64,000 nucleotides of DNA from Rhodospirillaceae bacterium (GCA_002709955.1 PAQY01000016.1:1-64000), one strand, 5' to 3'. Counted from the first letter of the stretch, positions 9,530-19,440 are shown. Notes: generated by a model not told the origin, from the letters alone. Numbers and translations are program-made.

Positions 9530-11179
9530 ATGACCCCTACCGACGACACTCAGGCTCAGCCGCTTTTGACAGTCGAAGACCTTTCCGTCGCGTTTCAGGT
9601 CCCAGGCGGTACCGTTGAAGCTGTGCGCCATGTGGGATTTTCTATTCACAAAGGCGAAACCCTGGCTTTGGTGGGGGAAAGCGGGTCCGGAAAGTCTGTA
9701 ACCGCCCTGTCTATTCTGCAATTGCTGTCCTATCCCGCCGCCAGCCATCCCAATGGTCGCATTCTGTTTAAGGGCCAGAATCTGCTGGGCGCGGCGGAAC
9801 CTGACTTGCGCAAGGTGCGGGGCAATGCCATCGCGATGATCTTCCAGGAACCGATGACCAGCCTGAACCCGTTGCATACCGTGGAAAAACAGGTATCAGA
9901 AGCGCTGATCATTCATAAGGGCTATAGCCGGGCAAAGGCCCGCCCGCGGGTGCTTGAACTGTTGGAAAAAGTTGGGATACGTGATGCGGAAAGTCGGCTG
10001 ACTGCCTATCCCCATGAATTATCAGGCGGCCAGCGCCAGCGGGTGATGATCGCCATGGCCCTGGCGAATGAGCCGGACCTGTTAATCGCCGATGAACCAA
10101 CCACCGCGCTGGATGTCACGATCCAGGCGCAGATTTTGAAACTGTTGAAAGATTTGCAGCAGGAAACCGGCATGGCGATGCTGTTCATCACCCATGATCT
10201 GGGGATCGTGCGGCGCATTGCGGACCGGGTTTGTGTCATGCAACAGGGGGAGATTGTGGAAACGGGCCATACCACCGCCCTGTTCCAATCCCCGCAGCAT
10301 GCCTATACCCAGGCGCTGCTGGCGGCCCAACCAACGGGAAAGAAAGAACCCGTTGCCCTGGACGCGCCGCTGATCCTGAAAGGGGATGGGGTCAAGGTCT
10401 GGTTCCCGATAAAGAAAGGCCTGATGCGGCGCACCGTGTCCCATATCAAGGCCGTTGATGGTATCGATGTCACAGTCCATGAAGGTCAGACGGTTGGCGT
10501 TGTAGGGGAAAGCGGGTCTGGCAAGACGACCCTGGCCATGGCGCTGTTGCGTCTGATTTCGTCCCAGGGCGGGATCGCCTTTGAAGGGGTGCCTATCGAG
10601 GCTTTGGATGGCCGTGCCCTGCGGGGCCTGCGCCGCCGCATGCAGGTGGTTTTCCAGGACCCCTATGGCAGTCTAAGCCCCCGCATGTCGGTGGGTGAAA
10701 TCATCGCCGAAGGGCTGGAAGTTCATAAAATCGGTGAAAATGCCCAGAATCGGGACGCGATGGTTGTCGAGGTGCTGAAAGAGGTCGGGTTGGATCCGGA
10801 AAGCCGCCATCGCTATCCCCACGAATTTTCCGGTGGCCAGCGCCAGCGTATCGCCATCGCCCGGGCCTTGATTCTGCGCCCCCGTTTCATGGTCCTGGAC
10901 GAACCGACATCGGCCCTGGATATGTCGGTTCAGGCACAGATCGTTGATCTGTTGCGTGACCTTCAACGCAAACACAAGCTGGCCTATTTGTTCATCAGCC
11001 ATGATTTGAAAGTCGTGCGCGCCATGGCCGATACGGTGATTGTGATGCGCGATGGAAAGGTCATAGAATCCGGCCCATCGGCACAAATCTTTGATCAGCC
11101 CAAGGACCCCTATACCAAGGCCCTGATGGCCGCATCGTTTGATCTGATGGCCGATGAAAGCGGCGTTGTGGCGGTTTAG
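9530..11179 (+). CDS. yejF: Peptide ABC transporter, duplicated ATP-binding protein YejF
   Basis: A 549-residue cytoplasmic ATPase with two fused nucleotide-binding domains. The first has Walker A GESGSGKS near residue 50, signature [15 protein letters not shown] and Walker B LLIADEPT. The second has GESGSGKTT near residue 328, [15 protein letters not shown] and [11 protein letters not shown]. Each domain ends in the oligopeptide-transporter C-terminal extension. It powers YejBE import of peptides delivered by YejA and closes the four-gene operon. Confidence 0.94.
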   Translation: MTPTDDTQAQPLLTVEDLSVAFQVPGGTVEAVRHVGFSIHKGETLALVGESGSGKSVTALSILQLLSYPAASHPNGRILFKGQNLLGAAEPDLRKVRGNAIAMIFQEPMTSLNPLHTVEKQVSEALIIHKGYSRAKARPRVLELLEKVGIRDAESRLTAYPHELSGGQRQRVMIAMALANEPDLLIADEPTTALDVTIQAQILKLLKDLQQETGMAMLFITHDLGIVRRIADRVCVMQQGEIVETGHTTALFQSPQHAYTQALLAAQPTGKKEPVALDAPLILKGDGVKVWFPIKKGLMRRTVSHIKAVDGIDVTVHEGQTVGVVGESGSGKTTLAMALLRLISSQGGIAFEGVPIEALDGRALRGLRRRMQVVFQDPYGSLSPRMSVGEIIAEGLEVHKIGENAQNRDAMVVEVLKEVGLDPESRHRYPHEFSGGQRQRIAIARALILRPRFMVLDEPTSALDMSVQAQIVDLLRDLQRKHKLAYLFISHDLKVVRAMADTVIVMRDGKVIESGPSAQIFDQPKDPYTKALMAASFDLMADESGVVAV

Positions 11180-11283
11180 CACGACACCTTTTCCAGCGCG
11201 CCTCTCCAAGAGGGCTTGTGTTTCGGGGGCTTGTAGCTAGGTTCTAGCGCAACCTTCTGGAAAGAATTTACGGTATCGGACTT

Positions 11284-12150
11284 ATGACACTCACGCATGA
11301 GATATCTCCTCAGCCTGCGCCGAAAACGCCTGGAACCAGCAGTTTTCCCGATTTGGGACAACATGTCGGCCCCCGCAGCTTTGGGCGGGTCAACTGGATT
11401 GGCTGGCACAGCCTGTATATGAAGGAAGTGCGGCGTTTTCTGAATGTCGCGACCCAGACGATTGCAGCCCCAGTTGTGACAACATTGCTGTTTCTGGCAA
11501 TTTTCTCCCTGGCGCTGGGACATGCTGTTGAGATGGTTCAGGGTGTTCTGTTCCCCGTCTTTCTAGCCCCTGGGCTGATTGTCATGGCGATGGTTCAGAA
11601 TTCCTTCGCCAATACGTCCTCATCCTTGGTCATATCCAAGGTTCAGGGGAACATTGTTGATGTCTTGATGCCGCCAATTAATTCCATAGAAATGGTATCG
11701 GCCTATGCGCTGGCTGGTGTTTCGCGTGGTCTGCTTGTCGGGGTAACAACCGGGCTGTTCATGTGGATTTTTGTCCCCTTTCATGTCGCTAATTGGGGGC
11801 TGGTTGCTTATCACGCGGTTTCCGCGTCCCTGATGCTCAGCCTGATCGGGATCATTGGCGGGATATGGGCGGATAAGTTCGATCATATGGCGGCGATTAC
11901 AAATTTCGTCATCACGCCCTTCGCATTCCTAAGCGGCACTTTTTATTCGATTGAGCGCCTGCCAGAGCCATTTCACACCATCGCCTACTTCAATCCGTTC
12001 TTTTATATGATCGATGGGTTTCGCAGTGGGATGATTGGCGTTTCGGATGCACCGACATGGTTGGGCATGCTGGTCATGTTCTGCATAAATTCGGTCCTGG
12101 CCGTGATCGCCTGGCGGATGGTCGCAACCGGCTATAAGCTGAAGAATTAA
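11284..12150 (+). CDS. ABC-2 type transporter permease (first of a tandem pair)
   Basis: A 288-residue inner-membrane protein of the ABC-2 exporter family with six predicted helices; conserved segments include FLSGTFYSIERLPEPF and NPFFYMIDGFRSG. It begins with about 30 hydrophilic residues before the shared block FGRVNWIGWHSLYMKEVRR. The next gene has the same architecture and the same FGRVNW start, so the two look like an ancient tandem duplication that would pair as a heterodimer. The substrate is unknown; the nearest ATPase, YejF, belongs to an importer and is an unlikely partner. Confidence 0.85.
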   Translation: MTLTHEISPQPAPKTPGTSSFPDLGQHVGPRSFGRVNWIGWHSLYMKEVRRFLNVATQTIAAPVVTTLLFLAIFSLALGHAVEMVQGVLFPVFLAPGLIVMAMVQNSFANTSSSLVISKVQGNIVDVLMPPINSIEMVSAYALAGVSRGLLVGVTTGLFMWIFVPFHVANWGLVAYHAVSASLMLSLIGIIGGIWADKFDHMAAITNFVITPFAFLSGTFYSIERLPEPFHTIAYFNPFFYMIDGFRSGMIGVSDAPTWLGMLVMFCINSVLAVIAWRMVATGYKLKN

Positions 12151-12167
12151 CGAAAGCACAGCCGGGC

Positions 12168-13016
12168 ATGTCTGCACCTTATACTGATCCCGTCGCGCGC
12201 ATTGCGTCTATATTTGGGTCCATTCCCCGGCCCCGTCGGTTTGGGCGGGTTAATTGGGTGGGCTTGTTTGGCCTGATGCGGCGCGAGGCAATTCGCGAAT
12301 TGCGCTGGTTCGGTATGGCCCTGGTGGGCCCCGCCATTCAGGCCGCCTTGTTTGCCACAGTGTTTTCCCTGGCTGCCGGGGAACAGGGCATGGCCGTCGA
12401 TGGGTGGAATTTCCTGGAATTTCTGGGGGCCGGATTGGTGATTTCTGCGGTTATGCAGCGGGCGCTGGAAACCACGGGTTATTCCATCATGTTCGACAAA
12501 TTGGAAAGCGGTGGGCTGCAGGATATTCTGGGGGCCCCCCTGACACCGATGGAGATTTTGACCGCCTATCTGGCAACAGCAATTGCGGTTTCGGTCTCTA
12601 TAGGCCTTTTCATTTGGCTGGTTATGTCCTTGTTCGGGCTGGGCCTGCCTGCCCATCCGCTGGCGGCGGTGTATTTTCTGTGCATTGCAGGCGGCATTTT
12701 TTCCATGCTGGGCCTGATTGGCGCTGTCTTCTCCAAGAAATGGGATTCATTTTCCGGTAAGGAAACCTTTGTCGTACTGCCTTTGATTTTTCTCAGCGGC
12801 ACTTTCTTCCCGCTCAGCGCTGTCCCGGAAGGGCCCTGGCGAACCGTTTTTCAGGTTAACCCGATCTATTATCTGGTGGATGGCTTTCGGTGGTCGGCAA
12901 CCGGACGCCTGGAAACCGACCCATGGCTCAGCGCCGCTGTCACGGCCGGGCTGTTCCTGATTGTCTATTCCATCGCGGCCCGTCTGCTGGCGACCGGATA
13001 CAAGCTGAAACCTTAA
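12168..13016 (+). CDS. ABC-2 type transporter permease (second of a tandem pair)
   Basis: A 282-residue paralogue of the preceding permease, 17 bases downstream. Shared landmarks are FGRVNWVGLFGLMRREA at residues about 24-40, FLSGTFFPLSAVPEG and NPIYYLVDGFRWS, and an identical closing LATGYKL-type tail. Six helices are predicted. Both lack any nucleotide-binding domain, so an ATPase encoded elsewhere must drive them. It is convergent with the methyltransferase gene, and the two reading frames overlap by four bases at their stops. Confidence 0.85.
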   Translation: MSAPYTDPVARIASIFGSIPRPRRFGRVNWVGLFGLMRREAIRELRWFGMALVGPAIQAALFATVFSLAAGEQGMAVDGWNFLEFLGAGLVISAVMQRALETTGYSIMFDKLESGGLQDILGAPLTPMEILTAYLATAIAVSVSIGLFIWLVMSLFGLGLPAHPLAAVYFLCIAGGIFSMLGLIGAVFSKKWDSFSGKETFVVLPLIFLSGTFFPLSAVPEGPWRTVFQVNPIYYLVDGFRWSATGRLETDPWLSAAVTAGLFLIVYSIAARLLATGYKLKP

Positions 13017-13558
13017 GGGTTTCGGATTGCACAAATGCGCTGGCGAATGCCAGGCTTTGGCGTTGCATCATAGCCGTGTTCATAGGCACGCACGGTGAAA
13101 CTGTGTCGCACCGCGTCCAGCAATTCCCCTTCATTCAACAAATAAGCCTCGCGCGCCGGGTGGCCATAGGCCTGGTTGCCCTGGGCGAATGTTTCATACA
13201 GCAGGATGCCGCCGGGGGCGACGGTGTTTAGAATATCGGGCAGGATGGGGCGATGCAGATAGCAGGTCACGATCACAGCCCCGAAACTGTGTGCCCTTAA
13301 GGGAAAGGGCGCACCAGCTTCCAGATCGATTTCCAGACATGTCGCCCCAGCATGATCAGATAGATCAGAAACCGCGCTGATATCCCGGTCTAGGAAAGTC
13401 ACAGCAAATCCACGGTCCAAAAACACCCTGCCATGGCGTCCGCCCCCACAGGCCAGGTCCAGAACAGGCATTCCAGACGGTGCCAAATCCGCCCAGCGCA
13501 GAATCCAGGGGCTGGGGTCCTGAAACCCGGCATGTTTTGTTACAAGATGGTCTGACAT
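13013..13558 (-). CDS. Class I SAM-dependent methyltransferase (TehB-like)
   Basis: A 181-residue cytoplasmic protein with the SAM-binding motif I VLDLACGGGRHG near residue 32, an acidic motif II (FLDRD) and the post-motif segment LPDILNTVAPGGILLYETFA. This compact form resembles TehB-like methyltransferases; the substrate cannot be told. The ATG at 13558 (MSDHL) has GGGAG about seven bases upstream and is preferred over a longer start at 13615. It is divergent from the DUF1178 gene. Confidence 0.8.
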   Translation of the reverse strand: MSDHLVTKHAGFQDPSPWILRWADLAPSGMPVLDLACGGGRHGRVFLDRGFAVTFLDRDISAVSDLSDHAGATCLEIDLEAGAPFPLRAHSFGAVIVTCYLHRPILPDILNTVAPGGILLYETFAQGNQAYGHPAREAYLLNEGELLDAVRHSFTVRAYEHGYDATPKPGIRQRICAIRNP

Positions 13559-13632
13559 GGAGACTCCCACAGTTGGAATTTTTCTTGCAAGCGGCGGCGT
13601 TCGGGGCCAAATCATACCTTATGCCCAAAGAG

Positions 13633-13662
13633 GCGTTGCCAAAAGAAGCGTTGCCAAAAGAA
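13633..13662. repeat. 15-bp tandem repeat ahead of the DUF1178 gene
   Basis: GCGTTGCCAAAAGAA occurs at 13633-13647 and 13648-13662, and a third partial copy begins at 13663. It lies in the leader between the divergent methyltransferase and DUF1178 genes. The repeat leaves frames open on both sides, which makes false longer starts. Confidence 0.9.
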
Positions 13663-13688
13663 GCGTTGATAGAGAAATGGTCGAAACG

Positions 13689-14108
13689 ATGATTTGTTTT
13701 ACGCTACGGTGTCAGAAAGATCATGAATTTGAGGGCTGGTTCAAGGATTCTGCTGCTTTCGAGTCACAGAATGCCGCCAAGGATATCGAATGTCCGGCCT
13801 GCGGCAGCCACAAAATTGAAAAGGCACTGAGTCGCCCGAACATTTCTTCTGGCAAAACACAGTCTTCGGCACAGGCCGAAGTCATGCGCAAAACCCGGGA
13901 AACCTTGCGCGAATTCCGGCAAAAAATTGAGAGCACTCATGAAAATGTGGGGACCCGCTTTGCCGAAGAAGCCCGGAAAATTCACTATGGCGAAACCGAA
14001 CAACGCGGGATCTATGGCGAAACGACCGGGGAAGAAGCCCAGGAATTGGCTGAAGAGGGCGTCCCCATAGCAGCCATTCCCTGGATTGAAGAGGCCAAAG
14101 AGAACTAA
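13689..14108 (+). CDS. DUF1178 family protein
   Basis: A 139-residue protein matching the alphaproteobacterial DUF1178 family: the start MICFTLRCQKDHEFEGWF, a zinc-ribbon pair CPACGS with the earlier Cys in the first line, then a helical region RETLREFRQKIESTHENVG and the closing ETTGEEAQELAEEGVPIAAIPW. Function is unknown; a metal-binding regulatory role is a guess. The start at 13689 is chosen because the family begins at this methionine. ATG at 13677 would add four residues. The leader contains a 15-bp tandem repeat. Confidence 0.85.
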   Translation: MICFTLRCQKDHEFEGWFKDSAAFESQNAAKDIECPACGSHKIEKALSRPNISSGKTQSSAQAEVMRKTRETLREFRQKIESTHENVGTRFAEEARKIHYGETEQRGIYGETTGEEAQELAEEGVPIAAIPWIEEAKEN

Positions 14109-14127
14109 CGGCATATCCTAATCCGCT

Positions 14128-14161
14128 ATATATCAATTTGATATATTTTTACTTGATATAA
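14128..14161. promoter_or_regulatory. Palindromic operator upstream of padR
   Basis: A perfect 9+1+9 inverted repeat, ATATATCAA-T-TTGATATAT, lies at 14128-14146, and a further half-site TTGATATAA follows at 14153-14161. It is about 80-115 bases before the PadR-family start. PadR proteins bind this kind of AT-rich dyad, so it is the likely autoregulatory operator, possibly controlling the RND genes too. Confidence 0.6.
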
Positions 14162-14243
14162 AAATTGCGATGGGATATTTCCCTTCTGCCCGGATGCGAT
14201 TCTGCATTTGGGCCAGAAACGTGCCTATGGCACATGGGGAAAG

Positions 14244-14801
14244 ATGGACATTAAAACCACCTGCCTGGGCGTCCTGATGTTGGGGGATGCCAGTGGATAC
14301 GAAATCCGGAAATCTTTTGAAGAGGGACCTTTCAGTCATTTCGCGGAAGGGGGCTTTGGCTCGATCTATCCTGCGCTGACGAAATTGTCACAGGAAGGTC
14401 TTGTGACCTGTACTGCCCATCAGCAGGAAAAGCGCCCCGCCAAGAAGGTTTATCACATCACGGATTCTGGATGGTCCCATTTGGAAGCCGCGATGCGCGA
14501 GAAGATTCCCAGTGAGGATAAGATCAAATCCGACCTGCTGTTCGTATTGTTCTTTGCGGATTGGCAAAGCCCGGACTGGATCGCCCGTGTAATCGATGCC
14601 CGCATCGCCTATTACCGGGAAAAACTGGATTATATGGCGGAATGTGGCACGCAGTTTGAAAAGACGATGGGGCGCAGTTTGGTGCTGGGGTTCGGGATGG
14701 CTGTGTATCAGGCTTCCTTGGACTATCTGGTCGCCAATAGAGAGGCGTTCATCGCGGTGGCCGGGCAGGCGCGATCCTCCCTGTCATCCGCGGCAGAGTA
14801 A
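14244..14801 (+). CDS. PadR family transcriptional regulator
   Basis: A 185-residue winged-helix regulator of the PadR/Vir type. The N-terminal domain has the family pattern CLGVLMLGDASGYEIRKSFEEG and GSIYPALTKLSQEGLV with the wing region RPAKKVYHITDSG. A C-terminal helical dimerisation domain follows. PadR proteins are usually ligand-released repressors of efflux or detoxification genes. Here it precedes the RND adaptor and pump by 65 bases, which makes them the probable targets. The ATG at 14244 has GGGGAAAG immediately upstream; an earlier ATG-less start at 14208 is less likely. Confidence 0.88.
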   Translation: MDIKTTCLGVLMLGDASGYEIRKSFEEGPFSHFAEGGFGSIYPALTKLSQEGLVTCTAHQQEKRPAKKVYHITDSGWSHLEAAMREKIPSEDKIKSDLLFVLFFADWQSPDWIARVIDARIAYYREKLDYMAECGTQFEKTMGRSLVLGFGMAVYQASLDYLVANREAFIAVAGQARSSLSSAAE

Positions 14802-14866
14802 CAGTGACCCTGATTACGGACCCCTAGCGTTTCGCTGTGGTTCCTGGACCTGACGAAGGAAGACCG

Positions 14867-16051
14867 ATGAAGGTGCGATTGAAACCCTCTTTGATCATAG
14901 CAGTGGCTTTGGCGGTCCTGTCGGTGGCCTGGATTTATTCAGGGCAGATGGAAAATGACCCATTGGCCAGCGCCCGGGAAAAGGTTCAGACGCTGAAAGA
15001 TGCTTCCAATGCCCAGGCCGATGCCACAAAAAAGGAACTGCCATCGGTCCGCATTAAGGACTCAACGGCCGTGCCACACCGGGCAATCTTGACCTATACC
15101 GGTCGGACTGAAGTGGATCGGCGCGCTGTGTTGCGGGCGGAAACGGAAGGGCGCGTCATTGAAATCGGGGCGGAAGTCAGCAGCCGCCTGGATAAGGGTG
15201 CTTTGGTTGTAAAGCTGGCCCCCAGTGATCGGTATGCCCAGTTGAACAAGGCGGAAGCCCTGGTGCGCCAACGCACGATTGAATATGAAGCGGCAAGGAA
15301 ATTGGCAGGCAAAGGGTTCCAGACAGAATCGGCCCGGTCGGAAGCAGAAGCTAACCTGTCTTCTGCCAAGGCGGCGCTGGAGGAAATTCGCGTTGATCTG
15401 GCGCGGACGACCTTAGAAGCCCCATTCGATGGGATCATTGAATCCCGGACGGTCGAAGTCGGGGATTATGTTCAGCGGGGTGATGAAATCGCGCGGATTG
15501 TTGATTTTGACCCCATCGTTGTGACAATTCAGGTGTCTGAACGGGAAATCAATCGCGTTGAACTGGGCGTTGTCGCGCCCATTGAACTGGTATCGCATGA
15601 AAGTCTGACAGGCATCGTCAGCCGGATCGCCACAACAGCGGATAATGCCACCCGAACCTTCGAGGTGGAATTGGAAGTTGAGAATGAAGATGCGGCCCTG
15701 CGGGATGGTGTGACGGCAAAGGTCCGGTTGCCCGCGCAACAGGTTATGGCGCATCTGATCTCTCCGGCGTTACTGACATTGGATGATCAGGGCACTGTGG
15801 GCGTGAAGGCCATCGATGCGGAAAGCCGCGTTATCTTCTATCCAATCGACATTGTTGAGGATACAGCCGATGGCATGTGGATTGATGGACTGCCGCAAAA
15901 GGTGACACTGATCACTGTTGGGCAGGCTTTTGTCGCGCCCGGTGTTAAAGTGAAGGCGGTAGAGGCGGAGGATGCTACGACGGACCCGAATATGCCGACC
16001 AATCCCGCACCTGCGGTCAGTGTCGGCGACGCAGCGGGAGATCGTTCGTGA
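14867..16051 (+). CDS. RND efflux transporter periplasmic adaptor (membrane fusion protein)
   Basis: A 394-residue HlyD/AcrA-type adaptor: an N-terminal membrane anchor (residues 7-25), a coiled-coil hairpin made of the segments around EALVRQRTIEYEAARKLA and SEAEANLSSAKAALEEI, a split lipoyl domain (VLRAETEGRVIEIG and TLEAPFDGIIESRTVEVG) and a beta-barrel domain. It links the inner-membrane pump to an outer-membrane channel. The ATG at 14867 has AAGGA six bases upstream. Its stop overlaps the GTG of the pump gene by four bases. No outer-membrane factor is encoded here. Confidence 0.9.
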   Translation: MKVRLKPSLIIAVALAVLSVAWIYSGQMENDPLASAREKVQTLKDASNAQADATKKELPSVRIKDSTAVPHRAILTYTGRTEVDRRAVLRAETEGRVIEIGAEVSSRLDKGALVVKLAPSDRYAQLNKAEALVRQRTIEYEAARKLAGKGFQTESARSEAEANLSSAKAALEEIRVDLARTTLEAPFDGIIESRTVEVGDYVQRGDEIARIVDFDPIVVTIQVSEREINRVELGVVAPIELVSHESLTGIVSRIATTADNATRTFEVELEVENEDAALRDGVTAKVRLPAQQVMAHLISPALLTLDDQGTVGVKAIDAESRVIFYPIDIVEDTADGMWIDGLPQKVTLITVGQAFVAPGVKVKAVEAEDATTDPNMPTNPAPAVSVGDAAGDRS

Positions 16052-19000
16052 GTATTATCGGCGCCGCCCTGTCGCATTCCCGGACGGTATTGGGACTCCT
16101 GGCATTCATTCTGGTTGCCGGTGCAATTTCCTACATCACCATTCCGAAAGAATCCGATCCCGACGTCAATATCCCGATTATCTATGTCTCCATGCATCAT
16201 GAAGGGATTTCACCAGAAGATGCAGAGCGTCTGCTGGTGCGTCCCATGGAACAGGAATTGCGCGGGATTGAGGGATCAAAGGAAATGCGCTCCACTGCTT
16301 ATGAAGGGGGGGCCAATGTTCTTCTGGAATTCGAAGCGGGGTTTGATTCTGATACGGCCCTGAGTGATGTGCGCGATAAAGTGGATCTGGTCCGCCCCGA
16401 TCTGCCGGAAGATACGGATGATCCGACCGTCAACGAAGTAAATTTAAGTCTTTTTCCTGTGCTGGTCGTCACCTTATCCGGCGACTTGCCAGAACGCATG
16501 TTGTTGCGGATCGCGCGGGATATGCAGGACCGGCTGGAAGCCATCGAAACCGTGCTGGAAGTCAATATTACGGGGGAGCGTGAAGAGGTTGTCGAGGTCT
16601 TGATCGACCCCGTACTGGTGGAAAGCTATGGCCTGGAACCAGAGGATCTTTTGGCCCGGGTTGGAGCGTCCAATCGACTGGTCGCCGCCGGTGCGCTGGA
16701 TACCGGAAGCGGGCGTTTCGCCATCAAGGTGCCGGGTCTGTTTGAATCTGCTGATGACATTCTGGACCTGCCCATCGTGAACAGTGGGGACGCCATTGTT
16801 CGGGTCCGCGATGTCGCAGAGGTTCGCCGCAGTTTCAAGGATCCGACCACCTTTGCCCGGGTCAACGGTAATCCGGCCCTTGGCCTGGAAGTTGTGAAGC
16901 GTACCGGGGAAAACATCATTGAGACGATTGCCGCCGTCCAGGCCATTATAGAGCAGGAACGCCCCTATTGGCCGCAGGGACTGACCGTTGGTTATTCCAA
17001 TGATAAATCCGAAGACATCAGGACAATGCTGACGGATCTGCAGAATAATGTGTTGTCTGCAATCCTGTTGGTGATGATCGTTGTTGTCGGGGCGCTGGGT
17101 GTGCGTGGTGGCCTGTTGGTTGGCCTGGCCATTCCGGGGTCCTTTTTGGCAGGCGTTATGGCCCTGTCCATTATGGGGTTGACGGTTAATGTGGTAGTTT
17201 TATTCGCGCTGATCCTGGCCGTTGGGATGCTGGTCGATGGCGCGATTGTGGTCACCGAATACGCGGATCGGAAGCTGACGGAAGGCGTCCCAAAGCAGAC
17301 CGCCTACGGCATGGCGGCAAAGCGGATGGCCTGGCCCATTATCTCGTCCACGGCGACAACCTTAGCAGCCTTTCTTCCCTTGTTGTTCTGGCCCGGTGTA
17401 GTTGGCGAGTTCATGAAATTCCTGCCCATCACATTGATTGCGACATTGACGGCATCGCTGGCGATGGCATTGATCTTTGTGCCGGTTCTGGGGGCCAATC
17501 TGGCTGTGGTCGTGCGTGTGGTCATGGTCGGTGCATTGGCCGTTGCGGGCTTTGGTGTCGTATCTGATGCAACGATGGCGATAGGGGGACCGAACACCCC
17601 GTTTGCGCCTCTTTTGGGGATTGTTGGCGCTGTCTTGGGGGCTGTTCTGGGCTATTGGCTGGGGGGCGTTGTCGGGCGACTGCTGGAACGTGTCGAAGGG
17701 GACCCGGAAAAGGCCCAGGCGCTGGCCGGTCCTTCAAATATTGACGACAGCGATGTTGACCAGACCATGGACCCCAGCAAGGTCGGCGGTTTGACGGGTG
17801 TTTACGTCTCTGTCCTGTCGCTCTGTCTTCGGGCACCCTGGCTGGTGCTGTTGCTGGCGGCGGGGACGCTGGTCGGGACGGTTGCCCTGTATCAGGTCAA
17901 AGGCCACGGCGTTGAATTCTTCCCGGAGATTGAACCAAAGCTGATGATTGTGAATGTGCATGCCAGGGGCAATCTGGCTGTCGACGAGAAGGATGCGTTG
18001 ACCCGGCAGGCCGAAAATCGGGTTCTGGCGCTCGGCATGGAAACAGGCGAGTTCAAATCTGTTTATGTGTCCAGTGGCAATTTTCCAGTCCGGGATGACG
18101 AAGCAGAAGACATCGTTGGCAAGATATCCATTGAATTTAAAGACTGGGAGCTGCGCCGCCCGGCAGCAGATATCAAGGCGGATATTCGGGAGCGCACGTC
18201 CGATCTGGCCGGCATAATTGTTGAGGTCCGCGCAGAAGAATCCGGCCCCCCGGTGGGGAAACCGATTCAGATTCAATTGACGGCCCGAAATACCGCATTG
18301 CTGGATGAGGCTGTCGTTCAGGTTCGTGAAAAACTGGACAGCATCGACGGTCTAACTGATGTCGAAGATTCCAGGCCCATCCCAGGAATCCAATGGGAAT
18401 ATAAGGTTGATCGGGCACAGGCATCGAAATTTGGTGCCAGTATCGGTGTTCTGGGCAGCTTTATTGAACTGGTCACCAATGGCCTGAAGATTTCTGATTA
18501 CCGCCCCGATGACAGCGATGAAGAGGTTGATATCGTCGCCCGGTTCCCGGAACAGTTCCGATCCATTGATCAGTTGGACGGGTTGCGTGTGACGACGGAG
18601 TCCGGTCGCATTCCTGCGGGGAATTTTGTGACGCGCACGGCCCAGCCCAATACGGGTATCCTGCGGCGGGTCGATGGATCCCGTATTGGATTTGTTCGTG
18701 CCGACGTGGCGGAAGGGTTGTTGCCCGACACGATTGTTCAGGAATTGCGGGAATGGTTTGAATCGCGCCCCCTGAAAGATGGAGTATTTGTCGAATTCAA
18801 GGGCGAGGACAAGGAACAGAAGGAAGCGCAAGACTTCCTGGAAAAGGCCTTTGCGGTCGCGCTGTTCCTGATGGCGATTATTCTTGTCACCCAGTTCAAC
18901 AGCTTCTTTTCCGCCTTTTTGATCCTGTTTGCGGTTATTATGTCGACGGCGGGTGTCCTGATTGGCCTGATGGTAATCTCCCAGCCCTTTGGCATTGTGA

Positions 19001-19440
19001 TGAGTGGTATCGGCGTGATCGCCCTGGCCGGGATTGTGGTAAACAACAACATCGTGCTGATCGATACCTTTGATCAGTTGAAGAAATCATCGGCCACCGT
19101 GCGGGATGCGATATTGCGGACCGGGGCACAGCGTTTACGGCCTGTGATGCTGACAACGACGACCACGATCCTGGGCCTTTTGCCCATGACAATGCAGGTC
19201 AATATTGATTTCTTGACCCGTCATGTGTCGCACGGGGCACCATCGACGCAATGGTGGGTGCAATTGTCCACCGCAATTGTGTTTGGGCTGGCTTTTGCGA
19301 CATTGTTAACCCTGGTTGTCACACCCTGTTGGCTGCAGTTACGCGACAATTTAAGCCGTCGGTCCAAACGCAGAAAAATGCCTGAAAACAAAGCCGACGG
19401 CACGGTTCCCGATGAAAAATCAGGCGTCCCGGCGGAATAG
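16048..19440 (+). CDS. RND family multidrug efflux pump, inner-membrane component
   Basis: A 1130-residue AcrB/MexB-superfamily proton-driven pump. It opens with a short cytoplasmic tail and helix, followed by IPKESDPDVNIPIIYVSMHH, then the porter domain. The transmembrane relay region contains NVVVLFALILAVGMLVDGAIVVTEY, holding the paired acidic residues used for proton coupling. The second half repeats this arrangement (GIVMSGIGVIALAGIVVNNNIVLID). It overlaps the adaptor by four bases (GTGA). The TAG stop forms part of a repeat element. Confidence 0.93.
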   Translation: MSIIGAALSHSRTVLGLLAFILVAGAISYITIPKESDPDVNIPIIYVSMHHEGISPEDAERLLVRPMEQELRGIEGSKEMRSTAYEGGANVLLEFEAGFDSDTALSDVRDKVDLVRPDLPEDTDDPTVNEVNLSLFPVLVVTLSGDLPERMLLRIARDMQDRLEAIETVLEVNITGEREEVVEVLIDPVLVESYGLEPEDLLARVGASNRLVAAGALDTGSGRFAIKVPGLFESADDILDLPIVNSGDAIVRVRDVAEVRRSFKDPTTFARVNGNPALGLEVVKRTGENIIETIAAVQAIIEQERPYWPQGLTVGYSNDKSEDIRTMLTDLQNNVLSAILLVMIVVVGALGVRGGLLVGLAIPGSFLAGVMALSIMGLTVNVVVLFALILAVGMLVDGAIVVTEYADRKLTEGVPKQTAYGMAAKRMAWPIISSTATTLAAFLPLLFWPGVVGEFMKFLPITLIATLTASLAMALIFVPVLGANLAVVVRVVMVGALAVAGFGVVSDATMAIGGPNTPFAPLLGIVGAVLGAVLGYWLGGVVGRLLERVEGDPEKAQALAGPSNIDDSDVDQTMDPSKVGGLTGVYVSVLSLCLRAPWLVLLLAAGTLVGTVALYQVKGHGVEFFPEIEPKLMIVNVHARGNLAVDEKDALTRQAENRVLALGMETGEFKSVYVSSGNFPVRDDEAEDIVGKISIEFKDWELRRPAADIKADIRERTSDLAGIIVEVRAEESGPPVGKPIQIQLTARNTALLDEAVVQVREKLDSIDGLTDVEDSRPIPGIQWEYKVDRAQASKFGASIGVLGSFIELVTNGLKISDYRPDDSDEEVDIVARFPEQFRSIDQLDGLRVTTESGRIPAGNFVTRTAQPNTGILRRVDGSRIGFVRADVAEGLLPDTIVQELREWFESRPLKDGVFVEFKGEDKEQKEAQDFLEKAFAVALFLMAIILVTQFNSFFSAFLILFAVIMSTAGVLIGLMVISQPFGIVMSGIGVIALAGIVVNNNIVLIDTFDQLKKSSATVRDAILRTGAQRLRPVMLTTTTTILGLLPMTMQVNIDFLTRHVSHGAPSTQWWVQLSTAIVFGLAFATLLTLVVTPCWLQLRDNLSRRSKRRKMPENKADGTVPDEKSGVPAE

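Noticed and set aside
13480-13692. Frame encoding repeats of the type PKEAL
   Set aside because: It is the 15-bp tandem repeat read in another phase, overlapping both the methyltransferase start and the DUF1178 gene.
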